Positions 11,913 to 23,800 of a DNA stretch of 64,000 bases are shown here, piece by piece; positions within the stretch are counted from its first letter, which is position 1, and each line of letters opens with the position of its first letter. The DNA lies in contig JAGQDJ010000019.1 in NCBI GenBank assembly GCA_022885665.1, positions 124,001 through 188,000 of the forward strand, in the 5' to 3' direction. The notes below the pieces were generated by a model. The model was not told where the DNA came from. It saw nothing but the letters and a program-made list of their open reading frames with translations, and did not search any database. The position numbers and the translations under genes were made by a program. Origin of the DNA: Triops longicaudatus. Its lineage: Eukaryota; Arthropoda; Branchiopoda; Notostraca; Triopsidae.

Positions 11913-14900
11913 ATGGCTGATTCACTATCCCGTTGGCATTTCCGACCACCCCCTCGTGGCTTGACGAGTGTCGAGTATTCGCTGTGTGCTCAGTTTGTCA
12001 ACACTGGTATATGTCGTTTAGGAGACAGGTGTATCGAAGCCCATAGTGTTGCTGAACTCGCGGAATGGCAAGAGCGCTTCGAAGTACAACAACAGAAACG
12101 TTCTCTGGCACAAAAGTCCTATGTCGAACTCCTTAACGAGAAACTAGCCCAGACTCCCAACCCCGAAACAATCCTGGTCGAGCGGCTAGATTCTGTGAGC
12201 ATCAAAGTCAACAACACTTTGATAGTGGTTGTCGAAACCAAACCTTGTCGCACCAGTTGGACCTTTCTAGTCAAAGGACCTTTGCCGCTCAAACAAGTTG
12301 CTCTTCTGTACGATGACCACCGGGATCATTTTAACCTCCTAACCCAACCACCTCAGAGCAAACAACCTGCAAATAAAGTCCAAGACTGGCTTTTGCCGAC
12401 CAGTACGGCGCGCGATGCCAACACGGAGACGAAAGTCGAAGTAGAATTCAATACCGATGTCTTCGGAAATTTCCGTCAATCAATCGTCTTCGACTTCGGC
12501 TTCGAGCCGGTTGTAGTCCGTCACTTTTCGGTCGATGTCTTACCTCAAGATGATTACAAAAAGATCCAAGAAGTTCAACAAACTCTCGTCAACAATGCTG
12601 AACGCTGGGATGGTTCCAACGCTGTCATCATCCCTTTCACCAGCGATCCTTTCTTGCAAGACAATTCTCAGATATTGTCTTTGTATCCGCCCCCACAGCC
12701 GAATGCCTTCCGTTTGACGCCAGCCATCGTCTCAGATGTCGTAACACCCAAAGTGTACAAAGAACGGATGAAAGGGCTCCTTGCTGTCGAAGAAATGACT
12801 CAGTACGAAACGCTGGCCAAGTTCAATGTAAAAGCTCACTTGGATTTGACTGCAGCGTACCATTTAACACCCGGACCTTGGTCGGCGGCCAAATACGCTC
12901 GAAGGGATGAGCTTTTTGCGAAAATGAACCTTTCTACTCAATTGTCGGAGGATACTGCTGCCGGACGCTTGATCTTAAGTAATTGCAGCCAAGCGCTACT
13001 ATCTTTCAGCGACCCTCAGCCGGGCGTCCCGCGTAAAGTTTACCAGTGTCCTGTTGAGGACAAAGTCAAGCGAGCCATTTATTTTCGCCTACCAACTACT
13101 TTGGTCGTGGAAAACAAGTTGGAAGCGGGAAGCACTTGCATCGCTGATGTGCAGTTTCAACTGAATCGCGTGCCATTCTGCGAAAACCAGTTTGCGGTAG
13201 ATCGCGTTTTAGATTGTCATGTTTTTCCCGAAACCAACATTGCGACGCTGCCATTGACACAGTACATTGTCCACATAAAATTATGAGTGTTAACGCAAAT
13301 TTACGATTTCGTACCTAGGGCATTTCAACCACAGCTCGATCCGAGGCTTAATGCCAAGCAGAGAGAAGCTGTGCTTGCTATAGCGTCTCCTAGTAAAGTA
13401 GCTGTACCTGTCATTGTTATCGCAGGTATCAAAGTGTTAAACTTTTAGTTTATTCATCATAACTTAATGTTGGAATTGTAGGACCTTTCGGAACGGGAAA
13501 AACGTTCACATTTGCTCAAGCTATCAAAGCAGTTTTGGAACAAAAAAATACCCGTTTGCTAGTTTGCACGCATTCTAATAGGTTGGCTTAAATAATTCGA
13601 ATGTTAAACAAGACCTGATCGTTGGAATAATCCGTATAGCGCAGCGGATCTGTATGTCAAAGATTATTTACATGTGTTCTTGCAAGAAGGGCTGACTGCT
13701 TCCAAGCCCTTGCGAGTGTATTATAGCAATCGATGGGTTTCGACAGTTCATCCTGTGGTCCAAGAAGTAAGTTGTGTGTCAAGTTTTTACGTGGAATTAT
13801 TTACAACGTTTACTTCACTTAAATAGTATTGTATGATCGAAAACGATGGCATGGGAACGAATTTCAGGATGCCAACGGCCGAAGAGGTGTTGAAGTACCG
13901 GGTTGTCGTAACGACGTTAGGTACAGCGCGACATTTAGTTCAGCTTGGACTTCCGCGAGGTGATATCTAATCTTTCACGTATATTTTATGAATTTAACGC
14001 ATTATAATTGCGTGTAGGATTCTTTACTCATATTTTGATCGATGAAGCCGCACAGTGCATCGAATGTGAGGCATTAATGCCTCTTGCTTTGGCCAACCGT
14101 GTTACTCGAATTGCATTAGCAGGGGATCATATGCAAGTAAGGCAGCATTAAACATTACGTGAAAGAAAACTTAAAAGACATTAGTTTGTGTCAGTTAATG
14201 AGAATTTGCTTTCGAATAGCTCAGCCCCGAAGTGTATTCCGCATTTTGCAAGGAAAAAAACTTACATGTATCGTTTCTCGAGCGGTTGTACGATTACTAC
14301 CCTAATCAATTTCCGTGCAAGATTTTGTTATGTGAAAATTATCGTTCACATCCGGCCATTGTTTCGGTAAGAAAGTGCTCGTTAACTTTTTTTTGTCGGT
14401 GTAATAATTGAAATATGTGATTTTACGTCGCGTACTTTACGGCAAATACCTTTTAGGATGATAAAAATTTTTTTTACAAAAATCTACCTTTGGGACTGTT
14501 TTATTTGCATAGCTCTGCTTTAATTTATTTCGGTTATTTAGTACACGTCGGAGCTGTTTTACGACAAGAAACTGGTGAGCAGCGGCAGTCCAAGCAGAAA
14601 TGGGAAGCATTATCCGCTTACGTTTTTCACAGCAAAGGGCAAAGATGTACAAGATTTGAACAGCACTTCGTATTACAACCACGCGGAAGTAAATCTCGGA
14701 ATCCTTTTCCTCTCATGTTACGTTTAGGCTTGCTAGCAGTATAGCCACTTATATTTAATTATGCTTTAATTGTTTACGCAGTGAAACAACAGTTTGTTTT
14801 AGGTGTACGAAGTGGTTGAGAGAGTGAAAGAGATTCTCGACGCTTGGCCCGAAGATTGGGGCTCTTCCGACGGTGAGAACGGAATTGGTGTTGTTTCACC

Positions 14901-16621
14901 TTATAGCGACCAGGTAGTTCGCATTCGCTCCGAGTTGAGGAGAAGGAAGATGCCGGGCGTTTCTGTCGAGCGTGTACTAAACGTACAAGGTAAGGAGAGG
15001 GGAAAAAGCTTTCAGCATAATGACGTTCGCCTTCACCTATTATCAATTAATACATTCCTCTTGCGTTGTAGGCAAACAGTTCCGAGTCATTATACTAAGT
15101 ACTGTTCGTACACGCAGCACCTGCGAGCCTCCCCATGGGAAGAACAAGAGCCAGTCGGGTTCAGAAACAGAAGATGAACTCAGTTTCGGGTTTTTATCCA
15201 GCGCACGATTGTTAAACACAGCTATTACGCGTGCACAGAGCCTTGTTGTGGTCGTAGGCGATCCAATCACACTATGCTCGGTGGGCAAGTGCCGCAAACT
15301 TTGGGAACGCTTTATTGAGATCTGCAAAAATAATGACTCCTTGGTGGGGATGCCTATGAGCACTCTCAAGTCCCATCTTGACGCGTTGGAACTCAAAAAA
15401 CTCTACGGGTTAAATCCCTTAGCTCCAGAATTCTACCCCCGATCTTATTCTAGAAATGGAAATTCTTCAGGCGTTTCACAGCCGCACGTCAGACCTACGT
15501 TCATGATGCCGTTTCTGGGGTATCGGTGCCCGCCTATTGTTGCCCTGCCGCCCCCTTACTTTCCCTATCCCCCTCCATCTTGCTTGCGTTATCCTGCACA
15601 CGCAAAATCAATTTTCCCTCGATTTGCTGCTGTTGGTCAAGATTTAAACTGGCTTGTGTCACAACCTCCGGTCGCCGCTCCTTCAAGCCCGGAGTCTGCG
15701 TTGCGTTCTAAATATCAAAAAGACCGTAGTGGTCAGTATCGAAGACATACTGAGTCTACGAAGCCTACGGGAGGTGAACCTTGCGAGCGACCACGGAATG
15801 CGTATGAGGCAAACGGGAGGAAGGAAGACAAAATACCAACGGAATTTATAGGAAATGTCCATTTCCCCATGAAAGCAACGCCACTTGCGACAAACTCCAA
15901 GATACCTGCTAATGTCAAAATTGGTCAGGGGGAGGAACCAAGGTAAAGAACCAATTTGTTTCCTTTTTATGGCGATTTTTTATGAGTATTAATTATTAGG
16001 CGAGGAGAAACAGAACCGTTAGACTTTTCAAGAAGTCATCCAAACGTGTCCAATTATGATTTGCCCACCCCGGACGTGGTCAACAAGTTAAGTGACTTGT
16101 TTTTGGACACTACTAGCCAAGCTCCCCCTAGCGTCGTGAAGTCGTCTGACGCCCAAAGTACCGCTGATGCTTTTAAACTCACCCACAAACGACCCATTGC
16201 GAAGCCACTCACCGTAAAAGAGCTCGAAGCTTCTTTGTTGACGGGCGAAGTGACGAAGACAGCCATTTCTTCATGGCCACCGACGACTGCCTCCAACAAC
16301 AGTGATTGGTACAGATCAGGTCTTACTCTTTCGGAACAGCTGCTTTCCGACACTATCACCACTAATGCGAGGATCAATGTTGCGCCTAGTCCGTGGCCTG
16401 ATGTGCAACTTCCCGTCATGTCTCCACCCAACGCACAGAAGGATAAGACGTTAACGCCCTTGATCTTGGAAGAAGAACCTATTTGGGCTCCCTTGGGTTC
16501 CGGCTCCGCAACAACGCGAAGTTCGAGTGATTCATCCTCGTATGTGCCTTTATATTTGCGCAAAGTTGGTCAAGAGTCGGTCTCACGGAGCTCCGAAAGA
16601 ATCTACCAGTACTTCAATTAG
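11913..16621 (+). CDS. HELZ: HELZ-type helicase with CCCH zinc finger
   Basis: This is an UPF1-like SF1 helicase of the HELZ family, which binds poly(A)-binding protein and the CCR4-NOT deadenylase to repress or decay mRNAs. Exons: 11913-13261, 13319-13425, 13482-13581, 13640-13766, 13827-13959, 14018-14136, 14220-14366, 14542-14688, 14803-14989, 15072-15942, 16000-16621 (1302 aa). A C-X8-C-X5-C-X3-H finger uses C25, C34, C40 and H44, directly after the family motif WHFRPPPRG. Helicase motifs are Walker A GPFGTGKT (486-493), motif II DEAA (614-617), GDHMQ (641-645), NVQGKQFR (from 803) and TAITRAQ (855-861). A PAM2 motif LNPLAPEF at 919-926 is the PABP contact. The rest is disordered, Pro/Ser-rich, and ends IYQYFN, like the vertebrate protein. 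The N-terminal TPR-like part of vertebrate HELZ is absent. The frame of the first exon stays open to 13286, but the family sequence resumes only after splicing at 13261/13319. Confidence 0.95.
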
Positions 16622-19600
16622 TTCCCTGTTCAACTTATTGGAATATATAACTATATAATTTAAAATCTTTAAAAAATAATCTAAATGTTAGAGTTCGGTT
16701 TTTTTGTTACTTTACCATTCTTTAACGAGTTTATCTCACTCCAACAAGTGTATGACCAAGGTAAGGAATCTGTCTCAACGAAATGTTCGTATGTTTGACC
16801 GTAGAATCCTGTAGCCAGTTGCAGTTTCCCTTGTCGGGGTGTTGAGAATTGGTGTTGTACAAGATATATGAATTATAGAGTCATTGTCCAGGTACAGAAG
16901 ACGAAAGATACTGACACATGACCGACTGCGGCTGCATTTGGGGGTAATAGCGAATGTGATTTTCGTGTACCTTGAAGAAAGCGTGTACTCTTAAGTTGGA
17001 AAACTTTGTCGTTTCCTTTGTATGAATCTTCTGGTTTCTACAGTTGACTGATATTCCGCGTTCCTGGGGGTTTTTGTCCCGAAGAAGGTTTCCCCCTTTT
17101 TGTTATCTTGCTAAGTTTAAAGCTTTATTAATATCTCACAAGCTTCCTTTTAAAGGTATTTCTGTATGACGCACGCAGGAAATTTTAGGAGCGTCTTTTC
17201 TCTGAATGAATGTCTTTTGAAAATGTTCGTGTTACCGGATAAATACATTGGATTAAAAACATGAAAATGATTTATTTGACGCTCACTGCGTAGGCAAACT
17301 GGGGCGGATTTGACGGTAAGTGGTATGCTGGGAGTGAAAAGCTGTCGGGGGTTAAAAGTCTCACCTTGTTTATTAAAACGTTACATGATCACTAACAAGT
17401 CCCTTTTGTGGAGTATTTCACAATAGACAGACGGCTTCTCATCCATCATGTGTACTTAGGTGTACGACTTTTGACAGCCCTAGTCCCAAGCTGGATAAAA
17501 GGGGTGCATAGCCAGTATGCTATCTTTCAGGCAAGTCAACTTGGAGTTCCTGGCCAAGGCTGTGAAATAGCACGAATACTTACTGACCATTGACGCCCTT
17601 CTCACTCCACCTATCCATGTCCCCCACTCCTCCCTATGAATTTAAATGGGCCATCCACACCTATTGTTAAACGGAGAAGACCCTTTTGAACTTGTCGTCA
17701 GATTAAGGCAAGGAGGAACATACCTTAAGTCCCCAAAACTTAAGAGATATTGTAAGTCAAAAAGGACGTCATAAACCAAGCTCAGTGTCGCACACCTTCC
17801 TGGGGTAAGAGAAAGAAAGAACGAAAAGAGCCGAGGGAAGAAAGAAGGGCGGCAGCTTGAAGAGAAGCCGTGTTATTGGACGAACAACACATCTAATCCG
17901 CGTTAGATATGCGTTTTCACGCCAGGTAAACCGTGGACGGTTCAAGCTGGGCTCTCGTAGCTCTTATTGCAAATTCTTATTTACGACACTGACATTTACA
18001 ATTACATCAACATAGCGTGTGGACATGTCCAAACGGAGCGTGGCGGCCAAATAATTTTTACTGGTTAGTAACTTCAAAAAGTATTCGATGAATACTGCAA
18101 CGGTAAGCCTACTGCACCTATTCAAACTTCAAGTCACACCCAAGAACCGAATTAAGATGCAATTCGACTTGAAATGGGCAATGCTTCCATGGCTTCGTTT
18201 GAAATTGGATGTATAATTTCTTGGAATTCCAACGAAGTCAATCTTCGCTCTGCCAAACCAATGAATTTCTTTAATTTTTACATTAAATAGAATTGTGAGT
18301 TTCGAGAAATTTGCGTCCACAGTTTTATAATAACGTTCAAATTTTCTACAATTATGTTCGCCATATTTGTCAAATCAAGGTCTTGATGACAGATACCAAA
18401 TTACATCGAGAAATTTCAGAATTGTTTCACGGAAAAACATCTGTCTTCTTCGACTAGTAAAATAATTAACAGATTAACCTTTAAAAACATCTATTAATAA
18501 GCTTGTAGGTGGTATGAACCAAACATTAGCTCTCGAGAAATTTTCGTAAATACAGCCTTGTCAATGTGATTTTTTTCTATAGTTGACCATAAAAGAACAG
18601 TATACTGAAGTACAATAGCCTTAACATTTAATTAACCATTGTATCGTGGGCTACTTAGTGAACAATATTATATTTCCCTAGCTCGTAGATATGACAGTGT
18701 ACTCTTGTACTGATCTGAGTGAGAAGTGAAATCTAAAGAGCTGTTTTTATAAGGTTCAAGATACCAATTGCGAAACTCACTTAAGGCAAAACGTCAGAAG
18801 TCTTTGAAGTCACATGAGAGCTACGCTGTACCAAAATCCAACATTCCAAAGCCCTCTGAGTTAGCGCCTACGAAAAAACATTTCTCCAAGACCCATGACC
18901 CCCATACCCTCACCTTCAGTATTTAGCTGGGCTTTGTCGGATTTGGTAAGGATAAAAGGGGATGGGTTAACTTAAAGCAGGCAGTCCAAGTGAGGTGAGA
19001 AATCAACCTTACCATTCCCCTTAGTTGTTCTTTGTATGTCTTAACAAGAGAGCTTTCATTCAAAGAACTATCTCAGCTCCACTTTCCAGTGGAAAATAAG
19101 TAAAATCCTGCCTTACAATAAGTAAATCTGTAACAAATAGCTTCGCTTCTCATTACAACTAAAACGCTATTACGACAGTAACTAAATTCCTAGGTTTGAA
19201 ATGAATGACTGATTCTTCAAGTTTCATTGCAAATAAATGCGTAGGCAACTACAGCTATTGCGTGGGGGTGTATAGTACTCCATGTATAACCAGAATGCGT
19301 TGTTTTAGATAAGTGTGACCGGAATACGTTCAAATATTCTTTGCGCATCCTTCTCAGTGTAAAGCTCTTTTCATTTTACCTACTTCCCGGGATTGTGTTG
19401 CAATACAGGGTTTCTAACATGATTCTCGTGTTGCCCTTTCCTATAACGTCGGTGCAGGTTTTCTTGCTTGATTTTGGCCTTATAAAAAGAAAAATGTATA
19501 AAGACTACACACAAGAGAAACAACCGAATAGGAAGGTAAAGGAAGAAGATCCTGACTAATTTTTGGGTTTGCGGGAACTGGAGAGACCACGGCCAGAAAG

Positions 19601-20898
19601 GCTTGCGGTGGTGCGGGATAAGAGGAGGTGCGAACGAGGTGCGAAGAGCTCCTGCTCTACTGCGTACTGGCTTGGATTGGTTGGATGACAGTTTGGGGAT
19701 CCCACCGAGCACGGTTTTAACGGACGCCGGCTTGCCTCGCTATAGCACTGAGCGGCAGTAACAGCAAACGTATGACGATGGGCAAAGGGAGAAGCCTTGG
19801 GCACCGGGACAGGCTCAATCGTTCTCACTGAAACCCCGGTCTCATCCTGCTACGCCGATAGTAGTGGCCCGGTCCTCTTGCTCTGCTGCTCTGCCTTGCT
19901 TAAACTCTTCACAAGCTCAATTATACGTTCCTCTCGCTTGCTTCATTTCCCAAATCTTGCGCTTTTGGGGAGGAACAAAATTCCCCGTTCCGTGCGTGTT
20001 TAGCCCATCAAAGTCCCCAAAAAGACTACGAATGCTTATTGAGCAATTAAAAGTTGTAGTGGTTTGCTCATTAATTTCAAAGCTTCCCTTTTAAGTAAGT
20101 TACATCATGTACTTTTCTTCTACCCAGTTTTCTTTCTTTGTTGTGAATGGAGAATACCATGTGAATTTTCAACTCGACTTTTTAAGGTGAGTGTGGGTGC
20201 GCCTTCTTGGCTCTTCTGCTTAGTGGGGCTCTTTAACTAAGTGAAGAGGTTTTTTATGATAATTGCCAGTGACCAAGGATGTGTCTATCTAGTGATTGAA
20301 TCTGACGTACGATTTGTCGTTACCTCTTCGCCACCACGGCTATGTATTGTGCAACAGTGTGTGAATGCACACTCTTTTAACACGGTGCTGCGCTATACCT
20401 CAGAAAGACGGACATCCTTTTCACCGTCAAGTATGCTCATGATACGGGGAGACACTTAATATTGCGGTATTTTTTTTGGGTCGAAGGTATCATATAAACG
20501 AGACTGAAATTTGGGAGCGGGAAGAATAGGGAAGAAATAAAATAAATTTATGAAAAAACACTCGCTGGGGACCTTGCAAGACGGGAAACACAGACATGCA
20601 GTATGCTGCTGTCATGTCGCATGCTCCATGGACAACAACGCCCACCCCGCGACCTGATATAGGAGCCGAGCAATTCCGGGCCACCTTTTAAAGTGTCGTC
20701 AGCAGTCCCACGTGTAACTATTTGGCGAAGTCGACCACTAGTGTTCCGGATACAGTCCCTCGGCATTTCAGTTTTGCTCGTGCTGACAGTGAATATCGTC
20801 ATTACTGTTTTAGTGCGACACATTTGGGGTCTTTTTCTTAACTCGAGTTCCCATTTTCCGGAAGTTGAAACATTTTGTTAGAAACACACAAAAAAAAA
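16622..20898 (+). other. HELZ 3' flank and netrin upstream region
   Basis: No gene is supported here. Frames of 60-110 codons (for example 19380-19712 and 19556-19828 on the minus strand) show no domain or splice context. No clear AATAAA follows HELZ; the variant AATATA at about 16640 is the nearest. The netrin promoter and 5' UTR should be in the last 1-2 kb. The GC-richer block at about 19560-20000 is the most gene-like in composition but codes for nothing I recognise. Short TTGACTTGA-type fragments occur near 18160-18200. Confidence 0.4.
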
Positions 20899-23800
20899 AT
20901 GAAGCCGTTACAAAATTTTCGACATTTTACGAGTTGGCGGAAAAGGACTTCGTTACTTCTCACTATTATGTGCTTAATGGGACACGAAGTGTCAGGTCAG
21001 ATAGGAAGCGGGCCTTCGTCTTTTTTGCAGATGTTTGCAGGCCAGCAAAATCCGCCGGACCCTTGCTACGAAGATGTGGGCACGGCGAACGGGCTTGCGG
21101 GCAGCACCAGCAACGGTTTGAGTAGCTCTTCGTCGGCGTCTTCGGCGAGCGCGAACCTCCGGGCCCGGCGTTGCGTTCCAGATTTTGTCAATGCTGCATT
21201 CCAGAAGGAAGTCTTGGCGTCATCCGTTTGTGGGAACCCGCCTTCGCGGCACTGCTTTTCTGTCACGGATGACAAAGGCGAATTGATCCGCTCGTGCCAA
21301 ATTTGCGATGCTGCCAATCCCCGCCGCCGCCACCCGGCTTCGTACCTGACGGATCTGCACAACAACAATAATTTGACTTGCTGGCAGTCCGAGTTGCTCA
21401 GCCACGGTTCCACTGATAACGTCACTCTGACGCTGTCTTTAGGCAAGAAGTACGAACTGACGTACATTAGCTTGCAGTTTTGTGGTCAGAAGCCAGATTC
21501 CTTGGCCATGTACAAAAGTATGGATCTAGGCAAAAGTTGGCAACCTTTTCAATTTTACTCATCGCAATGCCGGAAGCTCTATGGGCGACCGAACCGTGCC
21601 GTCATTACCAAAGCTAACGAGCAAGAAGCTCTGTGCACCGATGCCCATTCCACGGCTGACCCGTTGTCCGGCTCGCGCATCGCCTTCTCCACCATGGAAG
21701 GTCGCCCCAGTGCGTTCGATTTCGAAAATTCACCTGTCCTGCAAGATTGGGTCACGGCCACTGACATCCGCATCGTCTTCCATAAATTGTCCGCATACGG
21801 TCAAGACCCGACGCAAGATAACGACAGTCTAGCCCGGGAAAACGCTTTCTACTCGGTGGCCGATTTTGCAGTTGGCGGACGCTGTAAGTGCAATGGACAC
21901 GCGGCCCGTTGCGTTACAGGCCGTGATGGACAGCTGGCTTGCGATTGTAAACATAACACGGCGGGACGCGACTGCGAGAAATGCAAGCCTTTTCATTTTG
22001 ATCGACCTTGGGGACGGGCCACTGCTAAAGAAGCTAACGAATGCAAAGGTAAGACAACCACCCTCCTCCACTCCACTAATTCCGCCAATTACAGCTAATG
22101 TCTAAAGGGATCCTAATTGGGGAGACGTACGAGCCGTAAAAATGAAGGGGGAGAGCCTTATCAAATTTAATGGTCGTTTTTACCCCCCCAAAAAAACTCA
22201 CAAAGGAGTAATTTTGCAGATAAATGTCCCGAGTGTTAGGTAGGGGCCCCGTTCAGTTTTTATGTAGCTCAACGAGTCCCTGGACAATGAGTTGAAGCTG
22301 TTGTACTGGTCCAGGGTACTCTGCATAAAAGTTTAATGGAGTGGAATACTAGCAATGTAAAAAAAAGTCTTCCCCCCAAGTTACGTTCTTACCTGGTCGA
22401 TCGACTGAGGTTAGAGGATTTAAAGAGTACTCGTGTTCGGAGATGAGAATCTCTCTGTCTTCCGTAGCCTTGTCGTCTGGGCATCCACAACCACAACCAT
22501 CAATACGCTTTTGCACAGGGTGGGTTCCCAACGAGCACGAGAAACAGGCTTGAACTTCAAGCGTCTACCTTTACGTTTTCGAACAACGTGGGGGAGAGCG
22601 ACAAACCCCTTCGCAGTAGAATGGAGAAAAATTAAGAGAATGTGCCTACTTGATGGGCAAAGCGGTTGTAAAAAATGTAGACCTCTTACTTACCTCGTTA
22701 GTCGTTAAAGGGGGGCGAAGATGAGGTAAGGCGGAGCCAGGGTTTAATATAGCTTTTCGAACTATTTAAGGGATGACTTGCCGCTTTAAAACGAAAGAAT
22801 GTTGGGGGAAGGTGTCATAACTTTTCCTAAGCGGCTCGTAACGTTGACAAATGATGAGAAGGGACAGGCTTAGCTTGTCCTTAGCCTTATCTACTTCACA
22901 TCTCCTTTAACCTCTTCGTCATTGGAAATCTTGTTCCAGTAGCTATCAAGAACCCCCGCCAAATTCAACCTGCTTATGTAGATGATGTGAAGGATATCAC
23001 GTTTTTAGAACTCGGAAACCAAAAGGAAAATGATTAATGAACTAGGAAACACATAACCCTCCCTTTTGCTCCTGCCTACAAGTCACATCGGAGGTTTTGG
23101 GAGCTGCTTCTGCCTATTGTTGCTCACATTTAAACAATGGAAGGAAACGGCAGGGCTACACAAGAGGGGCGGAGAAAAAGAGTAGAAAATGGATTGGACT
23201 GTTTGCTAAGCTCATTCGGGCTTTTGTGATATACAAAAGAAAAAAAGACTGATTAAGAAACCTTGGCATTTTTCAGAAGTCAGTTTCGGATCAAAAGGTT
23301 GTACCTGCCTGCAATGGTGATTGCGACCTCCCAGTCACACGGTTGCTCATTTGTCATCCGGGATATTCATGTCCCTCCTTTAAAGACTTTTAAAAGACCA
23401 TTCTTTTTTTTTGCATGTTGTCTGTGTACGGTGGTCGGCCTCTGGAAAGTCCTAGGTCCCTGCAAATTCTCGCAGACCTGTTTTGCTATATGTAACAAAA
23501 AGAAACAAGCCACTCGGCTTCTTTTCATCCCGATTTCACATTGTTCCTTCACACATGGCATTTTAAGGCTGCCCAACAACTTGGCACAAAACATATGTCA
23601 CATCAAACCTATATCGTCTCTCTTTTTCGTCTCGTCTCTTTGATTCATCACATATGGGAGTCCCAGGTTTTGGCTGGCTGTTTGCCCAGCGACTTGTTTG
23701 AACTTGTTTTCTTAGAAACAACACAGTGGTATACTACCTCCTCTAGTAATTTATTCCTCGAAAGCGTAACTAATAGTCACCCTGCATACGCGCGCGGGGT

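Noticed and set aside
13262..13286. Apparent end of HELZ at the stop codon after 457 codons
   Set aside because: Family sequence (QLDPRLNAKQREAVLA) resumes in phase after a 57-bp GT..AG intron at 13262-13318, so the stop is intronic and the gene is not truncated.
16054..16563. 169-codon minus-strand open frame opposite HELZ exon 11
   Set aside because: It lies wholly antisense to the HELZ C-terminal exon, which is supported by phase, family ending and splice sites.
21066..21467. 133-codon minus-strand open frame opposite netrin exon 1
   Set aside because: It is a shadow of the netrin laminin N-terminal domain, which is unambiguous on the plus strand.
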